The notes under the pieces are model-generated. The model was given only the letters and a program-made list of their open reading frames with translations. It made no database searches and was not told where the DNA came from. 64,000 nucleotides of DNA, from the NCBI RefSeq assembly GCF_910591885.1, contig NC_063278.1, positions 3,311,501 through 3,375,500 on the forward strand, read 5' to 3'. Shown piece by piece: positions 1 to 11,400 of the stretch. Every line of letters begins with the position of its first letter. Positions within the stretch are counted from its first letter, which is position 1. Made by a program: the position numbers and the translations under genes. The DNA comes from Bombus terrestris (Eukaryota; Arthropoda; Insecta; Hymenoptera; Apidae).

Positions 1-1648
1 TACGAAGAATCACGTGTCTGACGATTTTAGTAGATTTTCCAAGCTATTAAAGGAAAGAAGAAACTCGCCGAAGAACGCTTAATTACATAAGTAAACGAAT
101 ATAAACGTACACATGTGCAGTCGTAACGAGGTATAAAAGCAAAAGCTAGTAGCCCCAGGTCGCTTTATCGCAGTCTGTTCTATTTCTGCAGGTATTATCA
201 TTCTACCGTTTTATCTTTCATTTTTATGAAACTGAAACGACCTTCGTGAATATAACATGACGTCAGTTTAAGTCTCCACGATACACCAACAACGCATCGC
301 ACTTCTTCTCTTCTCTCCTGATTTTTCATATGCACCTTATAAATTATATTTTTCTTCGGGTCTTTGTGAAACTGGCGAAGAAACAGTCTCACGAGTTATC
401 TTCGTTCGATAAGGTTTCGACATTCCGTAAATTGATCGGTTTTCGTTATTTCTGAAAACTTGAGAACATTTTTAATCCATTAACGATATTACATACACGC
501 TTTTGTAAATATTCGGAAAATAATTATTTGCCAATCGGAGATACACGCCGGAAGAACAGAAAAACGAAGAGATTCGAAGTAATTAAAGCGGCGTAGCGTA
601 TATTTACAGGCACGAGATACGCGTTTCGGAGGCAAAATCGTTTAAACGTTCGAAACATTTACGTTCGAATGGAAATTTGTCGAAATTTGGACGAGTCTGG
701 GTTCTTTTTTATTCGGCCCAACATCAGCGGCAGATTCAACGTAATTTTCCGGTTTCGAGAGAACGCACTGGCAACAGGAAGCGCGCCTTGCGCGGCAAAG
801 GGAAAAAGCCACCCCTATTTCTGACAAATACGAGGCTTTCCTGTCAGCTTGCACAATTCCCGGCGTGTCTTCCTTCGATTTTCTGTCACTCGCCCCATAC
901 CTCTCCTATCCTCATTTCCTGGTCATTCTTCTATTTCTTTTTAGAAGCTAATACCCGCTGCAACCGCGGCGCTATTTCCGACTGTTCTGCCGATTCGCTA
1001 TCTTCTAATCGTATTAGAAGCAGTTTACTCGTGTCGCGTACGTAAGCGGAACGCGAATGGTTGGAACAATTTTTGGAATATCACGTTGCAGGAAAAATAT
1101 ATTTCACAGAGAAATTGCAGGCTACGTTGCACGGGAAGGGAAACGGGAAACTAAAATTGTTTGCACTTTTCTTTTAACAACTTGTTTGTTTCTGAAGTAT
1201 CAGCGAAATATCAAAGTTGGAAACTGCCTGAAAATATACAGGGCGCGGTTCAACGTGCACGCGGCTATGGGCTGATTCTTTGCGAAGAAAGAAGAAGAAA
1301 ACGTGTAAGAGTAAAATTCTTTTCGTCCGAGGCATACTTTCTCGAGAAAAAGTATTCGCACGCCGCTAATTTCCGACTAAATGGACGAAAATAAGTTAGT
1401 GGTACATTGCTAGTATATTGTTCTACGCGTGGAAAATAAAATTTGTCCCTAAGACGCCCTGTTTCTGAGAAGAAACGAATTTGAAAATTTAGCGTGCTCG
1501 TGTTGTCTTGAAAACCAAGCGTTGAACGAAAGAATCATATTCCACGCTTCTCGCTTATTCTCGCGCGTATCACAAACCTTCTTCTGATCGTTTACTCGCG
1601 CCTGCTCTGTAGCTGCGATCCAATCCACGTACATACAGCTACGTCGAA
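1..1648. other. Intronic DNA without recognised feature
   Basis: This lies 3' of the last visible RGK exon (5212-5426, minus strand), so it should be part of the next intron of that gene. I found no Ras-like P-loop, DxxG or NKxD signature on either strand, so the GTPase-domain exons are not here. Short open frames at 677-1045 and 1057-1394 have no recognisable domain and no splice-site support. Confidence 0.5.
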
Positions 1649-1650
1649 TA

Positions 1651-1721
1651 TTGGGTTGGCAACTAAGTGATTGCGGATTTTGTCAATATCACCTAATGAC
1701 AATCCACGATCACTTAATATC
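1651..1721 (+). mobile_element. Palindromic mariner-type mini-MITE, degraded copy
   Basis: The copy begins TTGGGTTGGCAACTAAGTGA directly after a TA dinucleotide and runs through the CACCTAATGACAA centre. The right half is mutated (ATCACTTAATATCG). It belongs to the same family as the intact 81-bp copy at 52520-52600 and the copy at 17411. The end resembles mariner terminal repeats. There is no coding capacity. Confidence 0.7.
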
Positions 1722-1809
1722 GAACGAATTATCCAAAGTCAATTTTCGCGAAAACTGAGGACCAAGATATTCTGTTCCATGTACTTTATTCTTATTTTCT
1801 CATCAGGGA

Positions 1810-2290
1810 TAGCCTCATGTTGCATCCCGTCCCATCAGCAACGCGTACACCCGTTTACGCCTCGCTGCGTTCAAGCGGTGGTCGACCGGCGTTGCTCATA
1901 ATTATCGGCATTTTTTCTCGCGGAAGAGCACTTGCCGAGATTGCGTCTTGTTTCATCGGCCGTGCGATCGTCTCGCGGCGCGGGATAACCTTTTGGGACT
2001 CGACGAACAGGCAGACACCGCCGCGCCGGAATTACGCGAGACGAACGCGAGAGACAGAGGAGCGCGAAAGTCAGAGGAGCGCGAGAAAGGGCCTTTAATT
2101 CGTTTAAGTAGAGCCGTAACCGCGTAGAATCTTTCGGCCTCCGCTCGTCCCACCGACACCGCGCGTCGGCTGTAATTGCTCGACGGTAATTACGCGGTTG
2201 TTAATTGCTCGACGAGAGGAAGACGAGTGGCAGACGTCGAGGATCGAGGCCGAAATATCTCGCCACTGCAACGCTGGCGCTGGAAAGTTC
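1810..2290. other. CpG- and GC-rich block, possible regulatory DNA
   Basis: This roughly 480-bp block is clearly richer in G+C and CpG than its AT-rich surroundings. It has short CG-rich words and purine stretches such as GAGAGACAGAGGAGCGCGAAA near 2047-2090. The short frames at 1817-2098 (plus) and 1953-2159 (minus) are Arg-rich by composition and have no recognisable domain. In a compact insect genome such a block inside an intron may be a conserved enhancer or alternative promoter. That is inference from composition only. Confidence 0.35.
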
Positions 2291-2299
2291 AGTTAGTCC

Positions 2300-4220
2300 A
2301 TTCTTAGGAATCGACCTTGGCGAAATGAAAAGCTGTTCGTAGCACTTTCGAACGCGAGCGATTTGCCGTCATTGTATGCAAATGGTAGAATTAAAGGAGA
2401 AATTACTTCGGTGCTTGTAACGATATTACCGAAGTTTTGGAGAAAATGTGGTAATTAGACTGGCAAGTGGTGCCCATTTCGACGATCTTGAAATATCTTA
2501 TTAACGTTTATCTTCCGAACAACTTGTATTCGCTGGCTGTCGAATCGTAAAAACGCGATACAATTTACGTTACATTTTATGTTTGTATTTTTATATAACT
2601 CAAACTACGTGTAACTTGTCGATGAAAGAGATAGCCGTTCTTAACGTTGTTCGAACGAAGAGAAAAAAGGAGAAGAAAGAGGATGAGCGGTTCGTGGGTT
2701 GGGCTAGAGCAGTGAGTAGCAACGTGAAATAATTTTCAATGAATCTACCGATGTGCGAAATGTTTGCGCCGTGTCTTATCTGTCTGTTCGTCACGTACGT
2801 AGCGTGTACTAACAGTTAGAGTCAGCAGATACGTATACACGTTCGTCGCACGTAATCTAACGATAACCACCCACGGGTTTACTTTGTCAGTTACAGATAG
2901 AAACACGTTTGACAATATACGATGATACATCTGTAAATAACGATAATTGCTACTAATGGAATTTACGATACGCTTGAAGGATCGCGTGGAATGAAAATTG
3001 GGTCGCGTTAGCGTCGAAGATGGTCAGCACGAACGGATTAAATTTTGGGTGACTTTAGTCGGTTTCTGGCTAATTGGATTCAGGTAATAAAAATCCAGTC
3101 ACTCGCGCGTATGTCAGAATGAATTGTAAATGAAAACTGAATTTAATTAAAGGTTTTTGCGAATATCTAGGAAACGAAGATTGTGCGGTGGTCACACGTA
3201 CAGGGAAATGTTTGTTCAGAAGATCGATCTAGGCGATATATTCGAAGCTGGTTGAAATCGGTCAGGCGTACTGTATTCCGTACAACTATCGAAAATATTG
3301 TGCGGTCGAGAGAAAATATCGAAGCGAGAGGGAAGTCAGCTGCGCTTTAAGGATTACGTATTTTCTTAAGAAATGGCGCATGCCCAGGACTTATCAATCG
3401 ACTTTCTTGCGAAAGTTTTACAACAGCGATGGTTCCCCAATGGCAATCGACGTATCGTAAGCCCGATATGTGTGTAATAGCACGAGGGGACAAGGACTTG
3501 GAATTTATGAGTTAGCTTTCTTGAACAAAGAACCGCGTACGATACGGAGAACAGTATTTCCGTGGACGTTTTGTAGGAGAAAATCTGCCCTGATTTTTTA
3601 TTGCGTCTTTTATGCCTTTACCTACGCTTGGCGCTATTCTTCAAGGGCATCTTCGAGGAAAGATAAATCCGAGGAAGCAGTACACGATATAGCGTGTCAT
3701 TTAACTTGAGATAGTATGCACATTAGGGCCAAGATATTATGCTATTTTGGACGTGATGTATGTTATCGTATTAGCAGGTTTTCACGTAGATCGACCTACT
3801 TGCTGTTACCGCTATTCGTGACAAATGGTACTTCGTATCGTAATATCGATAAGTAGATATAATAGTTTCAAGGGGATGGTAGTTTTTAGCGTAAACGCAG
3901 CTGCATACATACACATGCGTGACGGATGATCCGCGTACAGTACGAATCGTGGTGCAAGATTCATCTACAAGTCAAATTCATCTGACGTATAACACAGTCT
4001 GTGCTATGCCACGTGTAAATGTCTACCGTGTAAATCTGACAGATTGGCGGAGGAATAATATTTGGAGGGGAAGACTAAGTACTTTCGGCAGACTTGATAC
4101 AATTATAAAAATAAGCTTGTGTATTTGTCGGCATATGCTGATAGATATCTTGTGTATTAATGAAAAATATTACGTGTATATTTATATTCTACGTAATTGC
4201 GTATTCTACAAAAATATTTT
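2300..4220. other. Intronic DNA without recognised feature
   Basis: This is AT-rich single-copy-looking sequence in the RGK intron. I saw no exon, RNA gene or element end. The open frames here are under 105 codons and have no family resemblance. Confidence 0.45.
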
Positions 4221-4221
4221 G

Positions 4222-4382
4222 AAATTTCATTAGTCGGCTGTCACGATTATACCGATAAAACTTGAAACTAATCTGAAATTTTATATAGATATCTTCTATA
4301 TCTTGTATTTCGTATCTGTATATTTTTTTCAGATTAGTTTTAAGTTTTATCAATATAATCGTGACAGCCAACCAATGAAATT
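4222..4382. mobile_element. Foldback MITE, about 160 bp
   Basis: Two inverted arms of about 55 bp flank a short AT-rich centre. The left arm reads TCGGCTGTCACGATTATA and continues TTGAAACTAATCTGAAA. The right arm is its near-exact complement, read as TTCAGATTAGTTTTAAG then TATAATCGTGACAGCCAA. Arm identity is roughly 90 percent. I could not fix the target-site duplication. The structure is typical of a non-autonomous DNA transposon that lacks a transposase. Confidence 0.75.
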
Positions 4383-4404
4383 AAAATATACTTTTACGTA
4401 ATTA

Positions 4405-4960
4405 GGCGCAATAGAAATATACACATAAAGTTTTTCCCTGATAAGTGTTCAAAGAATATACATATAAAGCTTTTCCACGACAGCTGTTCAAGGAATGTAC
4501 GCATAACATTTCCCTATAGTAAATGTTCAAAGAATACGCACGTAACATTTTTCCATGACATGTGTTCAAAGAATATACACATGATGCTTTTCCACGACAG
4601 GTGTTCAACGAATATTCACATAACATTTTCCCATGATATGTGTTCAAGGAATATACACATGACGCTTTTCCACGACAGGTGTTCAAGGAATATACGCATA
4701 ACATTTTCCCATAGTAAATGTTCAAAGAATGCGCACGTAACATTTTTCCATGATATATGTTCAAAGAATATACACATGACGCTTTTCCACGACAGGCGTT
4801 CAACGAATATTCACATAACATTTTTCCATGATATGTGTTCAAGGAATATACACATGACGCTTTTCCGCGACAGGTGTTCAAGCAATATAGGCACAACATT
4901 TTCCCATAGTAAGTGTTCGAGGAATATACACGTAACTTTTTCCCACTATATATAGCATCG
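4405..4960. repeat. 39-bp minisatellite with 195-bp higher-order repeat
   Basis: About 14 tandem units of 39 bp are built on TGTTCAAAGAATATACACAT followed by a CTTTTCCACGACAGG-like half. Because 39 is a multiple of 3, frames stay open on both strands: 165 codons on minus (4402-4899) and 131 on plus (4560-4955). The minus frame is 13-residue repeats of the type CVYSLNTYHGKML and CVYSLNTCRGKAS. Unit variants recur every five units (195 bp): the variant with ATAGTAAATGTTCAAAGAAT near 4514 returns near 4710 and 4905. It is more likely satellite DNA than a gene, since there is no splice context, signal peptide or known family. Confidence 0.85.
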
Positions 4961-5211
4961 CGTGACGACGTACAAAAGAGAGGGGAACGTTGTCCTTACC
5001 CCTGTGTGATGTTCCAACAGCTTTACATAGTGGTAAATGTTACGTATAGGTTTCCTTTGTTTCAACAAAAGTCTCGACATTCTATACCTAATGCGTGTCT
5101 AGCCTTTGTCACGCGTTTTAACCGTTTGTTATAGTCGCTGTTATAGTCGAACAACGTCCCATGTATAATGGATATGCGCGACATGTGCTTTATACACTGA
5201 TTTATTCTCAC

Positions 5212-5426
5212 CTCAATAACCTGGCCTCCCTGGTGCTGCTGCAGCTAGTGCCAGAGGATGTGACGCTGTTGATACTCTTGCTACGTCGGCTCTTCAGCGA
5301 ATCGCCGAGGTTATAGACCCCATTCGCTGTTATGGAAAACGACCTGAGCCTGTAATATTCCACTCCATCTTCTTCTCCCTCATCGGCCCCGCTGGCGCCA
5401 CCGCGTTTCGTTTCAGCGAGCATCGG
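5212..5426 (-). CDS. RGK-like gene, third visible coding exon
   Basis: The acceptor on the minus strand is TTTCGTTTGGTTGCAG and the donor is TTGAG|GTGAGA. The exon is 215 bp, entering in phase 0 and leaving in phase 2. It encodes PMLAETKRGGASGADEGEED, then GVEYYRLRSFSITANGVYNL, then a basic Ser-rich tail ending STREARLLR. The YYRLRSFS motif with following GDSLKSRRSKS is the diagnostic part. The exon is more GC-rich than its flanks. Confidence 0.8.
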
Positions 5427-8400
5427 CTGCAACCAAACGAAACAATCCTCTTAATTGATGTGCTTCTCTTTCGAGGACCCTTCGGCAAACTCTCTATACA
5501 TTCTTCGATCCGTTGCAATTTGATTTGGAACGGACGAGGAATCGACGGATTATAAGAAAGATATAATCGAGGAGGGTCGATGTTAAGAAATAACGAATAA
5601 GTGAAAACGTCTTAAGTCTAATTTAAATGACTAAAAATAGAGAATCAGGACAGTACTTTTCTAAACAGTAATATTTCGTTGCCTTTACCGCCATTTACCT
5701 ATCCACGTATTTTTCTTCCTCACCGTAGTTATACGAATCTATTTGTTTCGGTTACTGTAAATACCAATTGCACTGATTTGAACATAGAACAGCTTAGCTA
5801 TAATACACGTCACACACTGGCAGTTTGAACGTCGATGACGATCATTACAGGCAATTCGGATACAGGTACACATTACGCTGCGCTGAAAATTGCCGGTCAA
5901 ACTAATATCGAAGAATCGATTGCAAAGGCAAAGTGAATTAATGACAGAGGATGGTTCACTATCTGCGTGTTTTGTTTCGTCAAACAATGAATTCGATCGG
6001 AACGTGAGAATAGTTGCAATGAGATTCTCTCGACCTGTTTGCGTGGGCGGTTGTCGGAGCACGTCTTCGAACTTTTGTCAATAGAATAGGAAATGTTTTC
6101 CTCTGTTCGTCATTTTGATGCAGCGAACGGACGCTTCTGCATAGGAACGAAACGATTAACGAGCTTTTTTTTCGCAAGTTTCACGGTCAACATTTTCACT
6201 TCCTTTTTGTTTATGTAGTATCGGGGCCAAAAGGCCTAAGGTATCGGCCGAACTGTAAACAAAGTACCGTTTAGCATCAATGTACCGTTGGGTCCTTTAA
6301 GTGGACAGTTTTCGTGAAAAGGCTGCGTGACCTTGACCACGGGGGTTTCGGGATACCTGTTCCGAAGAACGGGAAAAGGCAGAGTGTGCAGAGTGTGCAG
6401 AGTGTGCAGAGCCTGCAGAGCGTGTAGAGCGTGCAGAGCGTGTAGAGTGTAGAGAGTGTGGAGAGCGTGTGGAGTGTGCGGAGTGGGCAGAGCTTGAGTT
6501 GGGAAGCAGAAAGCCGCATGCGAGAATAGAACGTAGAACCGCATTGTAATCATTTCGTTGCTCTTAATAATATATATTAAATCAAAACATCATTACTTGT
6601 CCTTTCTCTCTAAGACCCATTTGGATACTACATTTATGTAAAGATGAAATACCACATATATAGTTATATTCAGGTATCTATAAATATTCGAACGAATTGC
6701 AGGATATACCGAAATTAATAAAATTCTACGAAACATTTGAAAGCTATTTTACGTGACAAGACTAGTACTCGCTGCTTCGTTCGTATTACAAACTTTTTAC
6801 TCCAACGAATCGCAGAATATATTAGCATCGGTAAATATTCTATGGAATTTTTCGAAACTATCTGGTCTGACAAAATTAGAATTTTCAGGTTCTATAGACG
6901 GTATGAAAAATCTTTAATCAAACGAATTATGGGATAGGTAAAATTCAATAAAATTTCTCAAAAATAGCCAAAGTTATAAAAGTAGTAGCTTGTAGGCTGC
7001 TCCTCTGTCGACGTACCTACGATTTTCTATTTAAACAGATAATATAAAAAATATCAGAACAATTTTGCGAGGTTTTATGAAAATACTTTATTCCTTTGTA
7101 GTAGCTGCTGCCTATCCGCTTGTGTTTCGAACTGTTTATAAATTTCCATGCAAACGTATTACAGAATATTCGTAAAATTTCGTAAAAATATTTCATACGG
7201 CAATTATGTCAGCCTTCCTCGTACTATTCTATAAATTTCCTCTCGAATAATCAGCGAAATGTACCGATAAAATTCCATAATATTACAAATTCGGACAAAG
7301 AATTCGAAACAAATCGAAATTAAACGAATATTCCGCGAGCTTTCAACCAGTCCAGAATATTTCGTAAAAAGTAATAAATTGAAATAAAAATTCCACAATT
7401 TCTGCGAAGTACGTGGCAAACATTGCAGAGGTTGTCTGCTAAATACAACAAAATAAATCTTATATAAAGAAACGTAAATATTAGTAAAGTTTACACAACA
7501 TTTGACATTATTTTATCGAATTATCCATTTTGTTTTATCAAGATCACGTTCGACAGATTAGCTTTCATATTTGTATAAAGATGCGTCGTTGTAAAACACG
7601 TGTCCGTAAAAGAAAGACACTGAACGGACAACCAAATAAAATTACAAAGGAAGAAGTGTAAATTTTTACAATACAAAAGGTACAAGAATAAGAAATAAGA
7701 AAATAATTTTCCCAAAATATGCTACGCGACCGTTCGTAGGCTTCGATTCGATCATAAACTGAATACTCGCATAATCAACGACGATACTCGGTGACCGTTT
7801 TCCGAGAAACGGCGAGGCTGCGACAAATTGCAGTTAACAACTCAAACGGTATACGCGTACAGGTAGCAGCTGCGATTCAGCATTGATTGTACCGCTAAAA
7901 CAACGTTTGCCAAGCAAGAATAGGTTCTCGTTAACTGTGTTCCGTGCGAATTGTTTTCTCAGAAGTTGTTACATCAAACAGTTTCACAGATTCGCGGATA
8001 GAGACTGTCCTGAGCTGTGTTTCCCCTGTTACGATTAGCATGATTGAATTCGATCGGAACAGCCGGCAAACGAGATTACCCACGGGTCCTTTGTTGAGAA
8101 AGAAACTGGTAGAGTAGAATCAGATCTGAAATAACACGACGGTTCGGAGGGTCGAAAGAAGATTGCTGCTTTTCATGCGAATGGAGAGTCGGGCTTTCAG
8201 ATGTTCTCACTTAAGTCAGCTTGCTCACGATGAGAGGATATACTGCATGTACATAGTACGGTTCGTGTTATTCGAGCTGAGAAGGCTTTATAGGATAAAG
8301 TGCATTGTGTTATATCTCTAAGAAATGTCAATGATATTCGAGGAATTAAAATTTGTTGGTAAAGAAAATGGTAAATGCTTCGAATACGAATGGCAACGTG

Positions 8401-11400
8401 AAATTTGCGTGATTTTTTTGAAGTGAAAGTAGTTGTATTTTTAGCTTTGAACGTGGTAGCTAGTGAAATTTATTTATTTCAGGAAGATTCCTGCGTGACG
8501 TTACAACGAAGTAGAATGGGTGAAGTTAAAGAGAGACGCGACATAAGGACATAAGGAAAAATAACGTTTTAATAAAGGCGCATGTTCAGATACCGAAATA
8601 TTTTATGTTCGAATAAAAGATGATGGAAGTTGACGCAATAAAAGTTTTATCGCGTGCAAAGCGATGTTTGCGAGGAAAGACGATGTGATATAATAAACTC
8701 GATATTGAAATAGATATGACGGTGGATAATTAAAGTATCTTTTTGTTACTTGAAATGTTCATCTTTTCACGTAATATCTCGATATGTAAACTTTTCTTTT
8801 ACAAATATTCAGATATATATCTTTTTATTCAAACCATTTCCGTAAATTTCGCTATGGTCCATTTCTTATCTTTTGACAAATAATGACTTTGTTTATTTCT
8901 TATAGTTAATTGGAAGCAACAGCGATTAAATTAAACCAAGATCTACTTTAAATGTGGATAAATGTACAGAAGAAATGTTTGGTAAATCGAGAAATTAAGA
9001 TGTGGAATGAAGTGGAAATAATTCTATGATATTTCAAATGACGATATTTTCCCTTTTTATCTGGTCATCACGTTACCTCCGAGTTCCGTTGAAATCATTG
9101 TTTAACCTTTGTTGTTTGCTCTATATCAATTGTAATATTTTTCACGTTTTAATCCCTCTGCATCAGAAAGGGATTTCGAAAGAATATCCGAAACTTTTTC
9201 ACATCGAGGTTCCACGTATTTTTAATACGTCCAGATATAACATTATAGGGATGAAAATCCTTCAAACTTGCACCTTTGTTTAAAAACGCGTGACTTTAAT
9301 TTTTTGCAGTTTTTTAAATGCATGAAATTTAATAAAAACGAAGGACAAAGCTTGTAAACTTTACTTATATCGTATAGATACATCTTTTGTGTATCAGAAT
9401 TTTATTAATAGCAGTCGTTTTTTCTCATTTACACGCTGCTTGTCGCATTGCTCATTAAACGCCAATAAGAAATTTCAAAAATTTTGACACACCGGCATTT
9501 CAAATATTTTAATAAATAAGCCAAGTTGTTTAATGAGTGTCTGTCATTTGAGTAACGTTAAAATTATTTGCCCTAGTTAAGCAGACAATTAGAAATCACA
9601 GAGGGAACAGCCTGTTTGACAAAAAGCATGATAGAATTTTCCAAAAATGAGAATCCAGTTGCACGACAGTTTTTTTTTTTTTTTTTTTTAATACCACAAA
9701 ATGTATCCATTCTTCGCCCAAAATCATTTTATCGATCCGAGTTATTCGCTTGATACACATTTTCTGAACTTTTGTTAACTCCGATCATTGCTTATTAGAT
9801 AATAACATTTCCAATAAGTGGAAGTAATTTATTTAATTAAATCATGGTTAATAATTGATTGGCAACTTTGGAAACGAATATACTGAATATTAAACAACTT
9901 CGAGCACTTAATCGTTCCATTTATAGAGCAAATGATAAAACAGAAGTCGAGCATAGTTGGCTAGATTGGTTAATACTCGGAGTAAAAATAGACAGGTTTG
10001 TTCGTCGTGAGAACAAAATATCCCTTTTTCGCTCTGACTACACGTGGCAAAATGGATATTCGCAAGAACCGGAGGAATTTGACTGACAAAGCTTTGACGG
10101 ACGACTTTGCTTTATCCAATATGCAGAATATTGCGTGAATACGGAACTGTATTTTCAGTACTCTGGAATATTTAACTGGTGGAAGTTTCATGAAAATAAT
10201 ACCTGCAACGTAACACATATCCCCGATAATCAAGTGATTCATTTCGATTAAAAGACGGGCCAGTAAAAATAATTTCGCAAATAGAAATAAATCGATTACA
10301 TTCGAGTGGTTTTATTTCATCTTTTCAAGATATATTATACCACATAAGGCTTCTGTTACCACTGTTGAGATACGTATAATTTTGTGTGTTAGACTAGATT
10401 GGTCGCGTAGTAGTGACACACGTATGTGAATATGAATGTACGGAAGTATATGTGTGCACGGCGTCTCGAAAACCAGACGAATGGAACTGTTCCATTGGCA
10501 GCGTGGTATGGAAGATGGTGAGACGAAGAGAGTGCCGAGACACGTGCAAATGTACATCGACGAAGATCTTGCAAATCGTTTATTAAATAAATAAATAAAA
10601 CTATTTTAATATGAATTCTAAGTGTAGCCTTAGTGTTCCTCTACTTTTATTTCGGCGATTAAGATCCACAATTCTCAACAACCACGAAAAAAGAAATCTC
10701 AGCAGAAAGTAACTTTCGGATTTCTCATTGATCGAAGAGAATCCTTAGATCAAAAAACTAACTAGTGTGTGATAAAAAATGACACGAAATCGAGGAAGGC
10801 GACTGTTACCTTTCTCTTTACTCTCTTTCGCCTAACATTCGTTCTGCACCGCACGAAATAGCGGAGTGTTTGGCGAACCGATGGTTTTCCTTCAAAGAGA
10901 TACGAAAGCAACATCCTATTTCGTAATGCGAGATTTCTTTCGCACCTGATGCGAAGTTGCTCCGTACGAATCACACGATCGATACCTGAAATCGGTCTGA
11001 GCGAGTCTGATTTGATTGGAAAATTCTATTTCTGCGCGCGGATCGAGTTATTTAATAACTTCGTTTCCACGCTTCGACCATAAAACCGTTTTCTCATTTC
11101 GCGTAGGTTAATTTTGCGGCACGTGCGCTTTATTCGCGCTTCGGCGAAAGAACCGTGCCGCGTTTCAAATAAAAGTCCATTGAAATGATAGCGCATTGTG
11201 CGACGAATTTACGCTCGCGCTCCTTTTCAGTATGCGCATCGATCGCGACAGGGTTAACGAAACTCCGCTGCGAAATGTCAAGTTTTTCCTCCGGCTCTTG
11301 AAATTTTTATCGCTTCACGTCGACTCGGCCCCACTTCACCTCGAGTGCCGTACAATGGTATCGGATGCAAACTGTTATTCTAAACCTACGCTGTAAGTTT

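Noticed and set aside
4402..4955. 165-codon Cys/Tyr-rich and 131-codon opposite-strand frames as genes
   Set aside because: Pure 13-residue repeats from a 39-bp minisatellite, open on both strands, with no start context, signal peptide or family.
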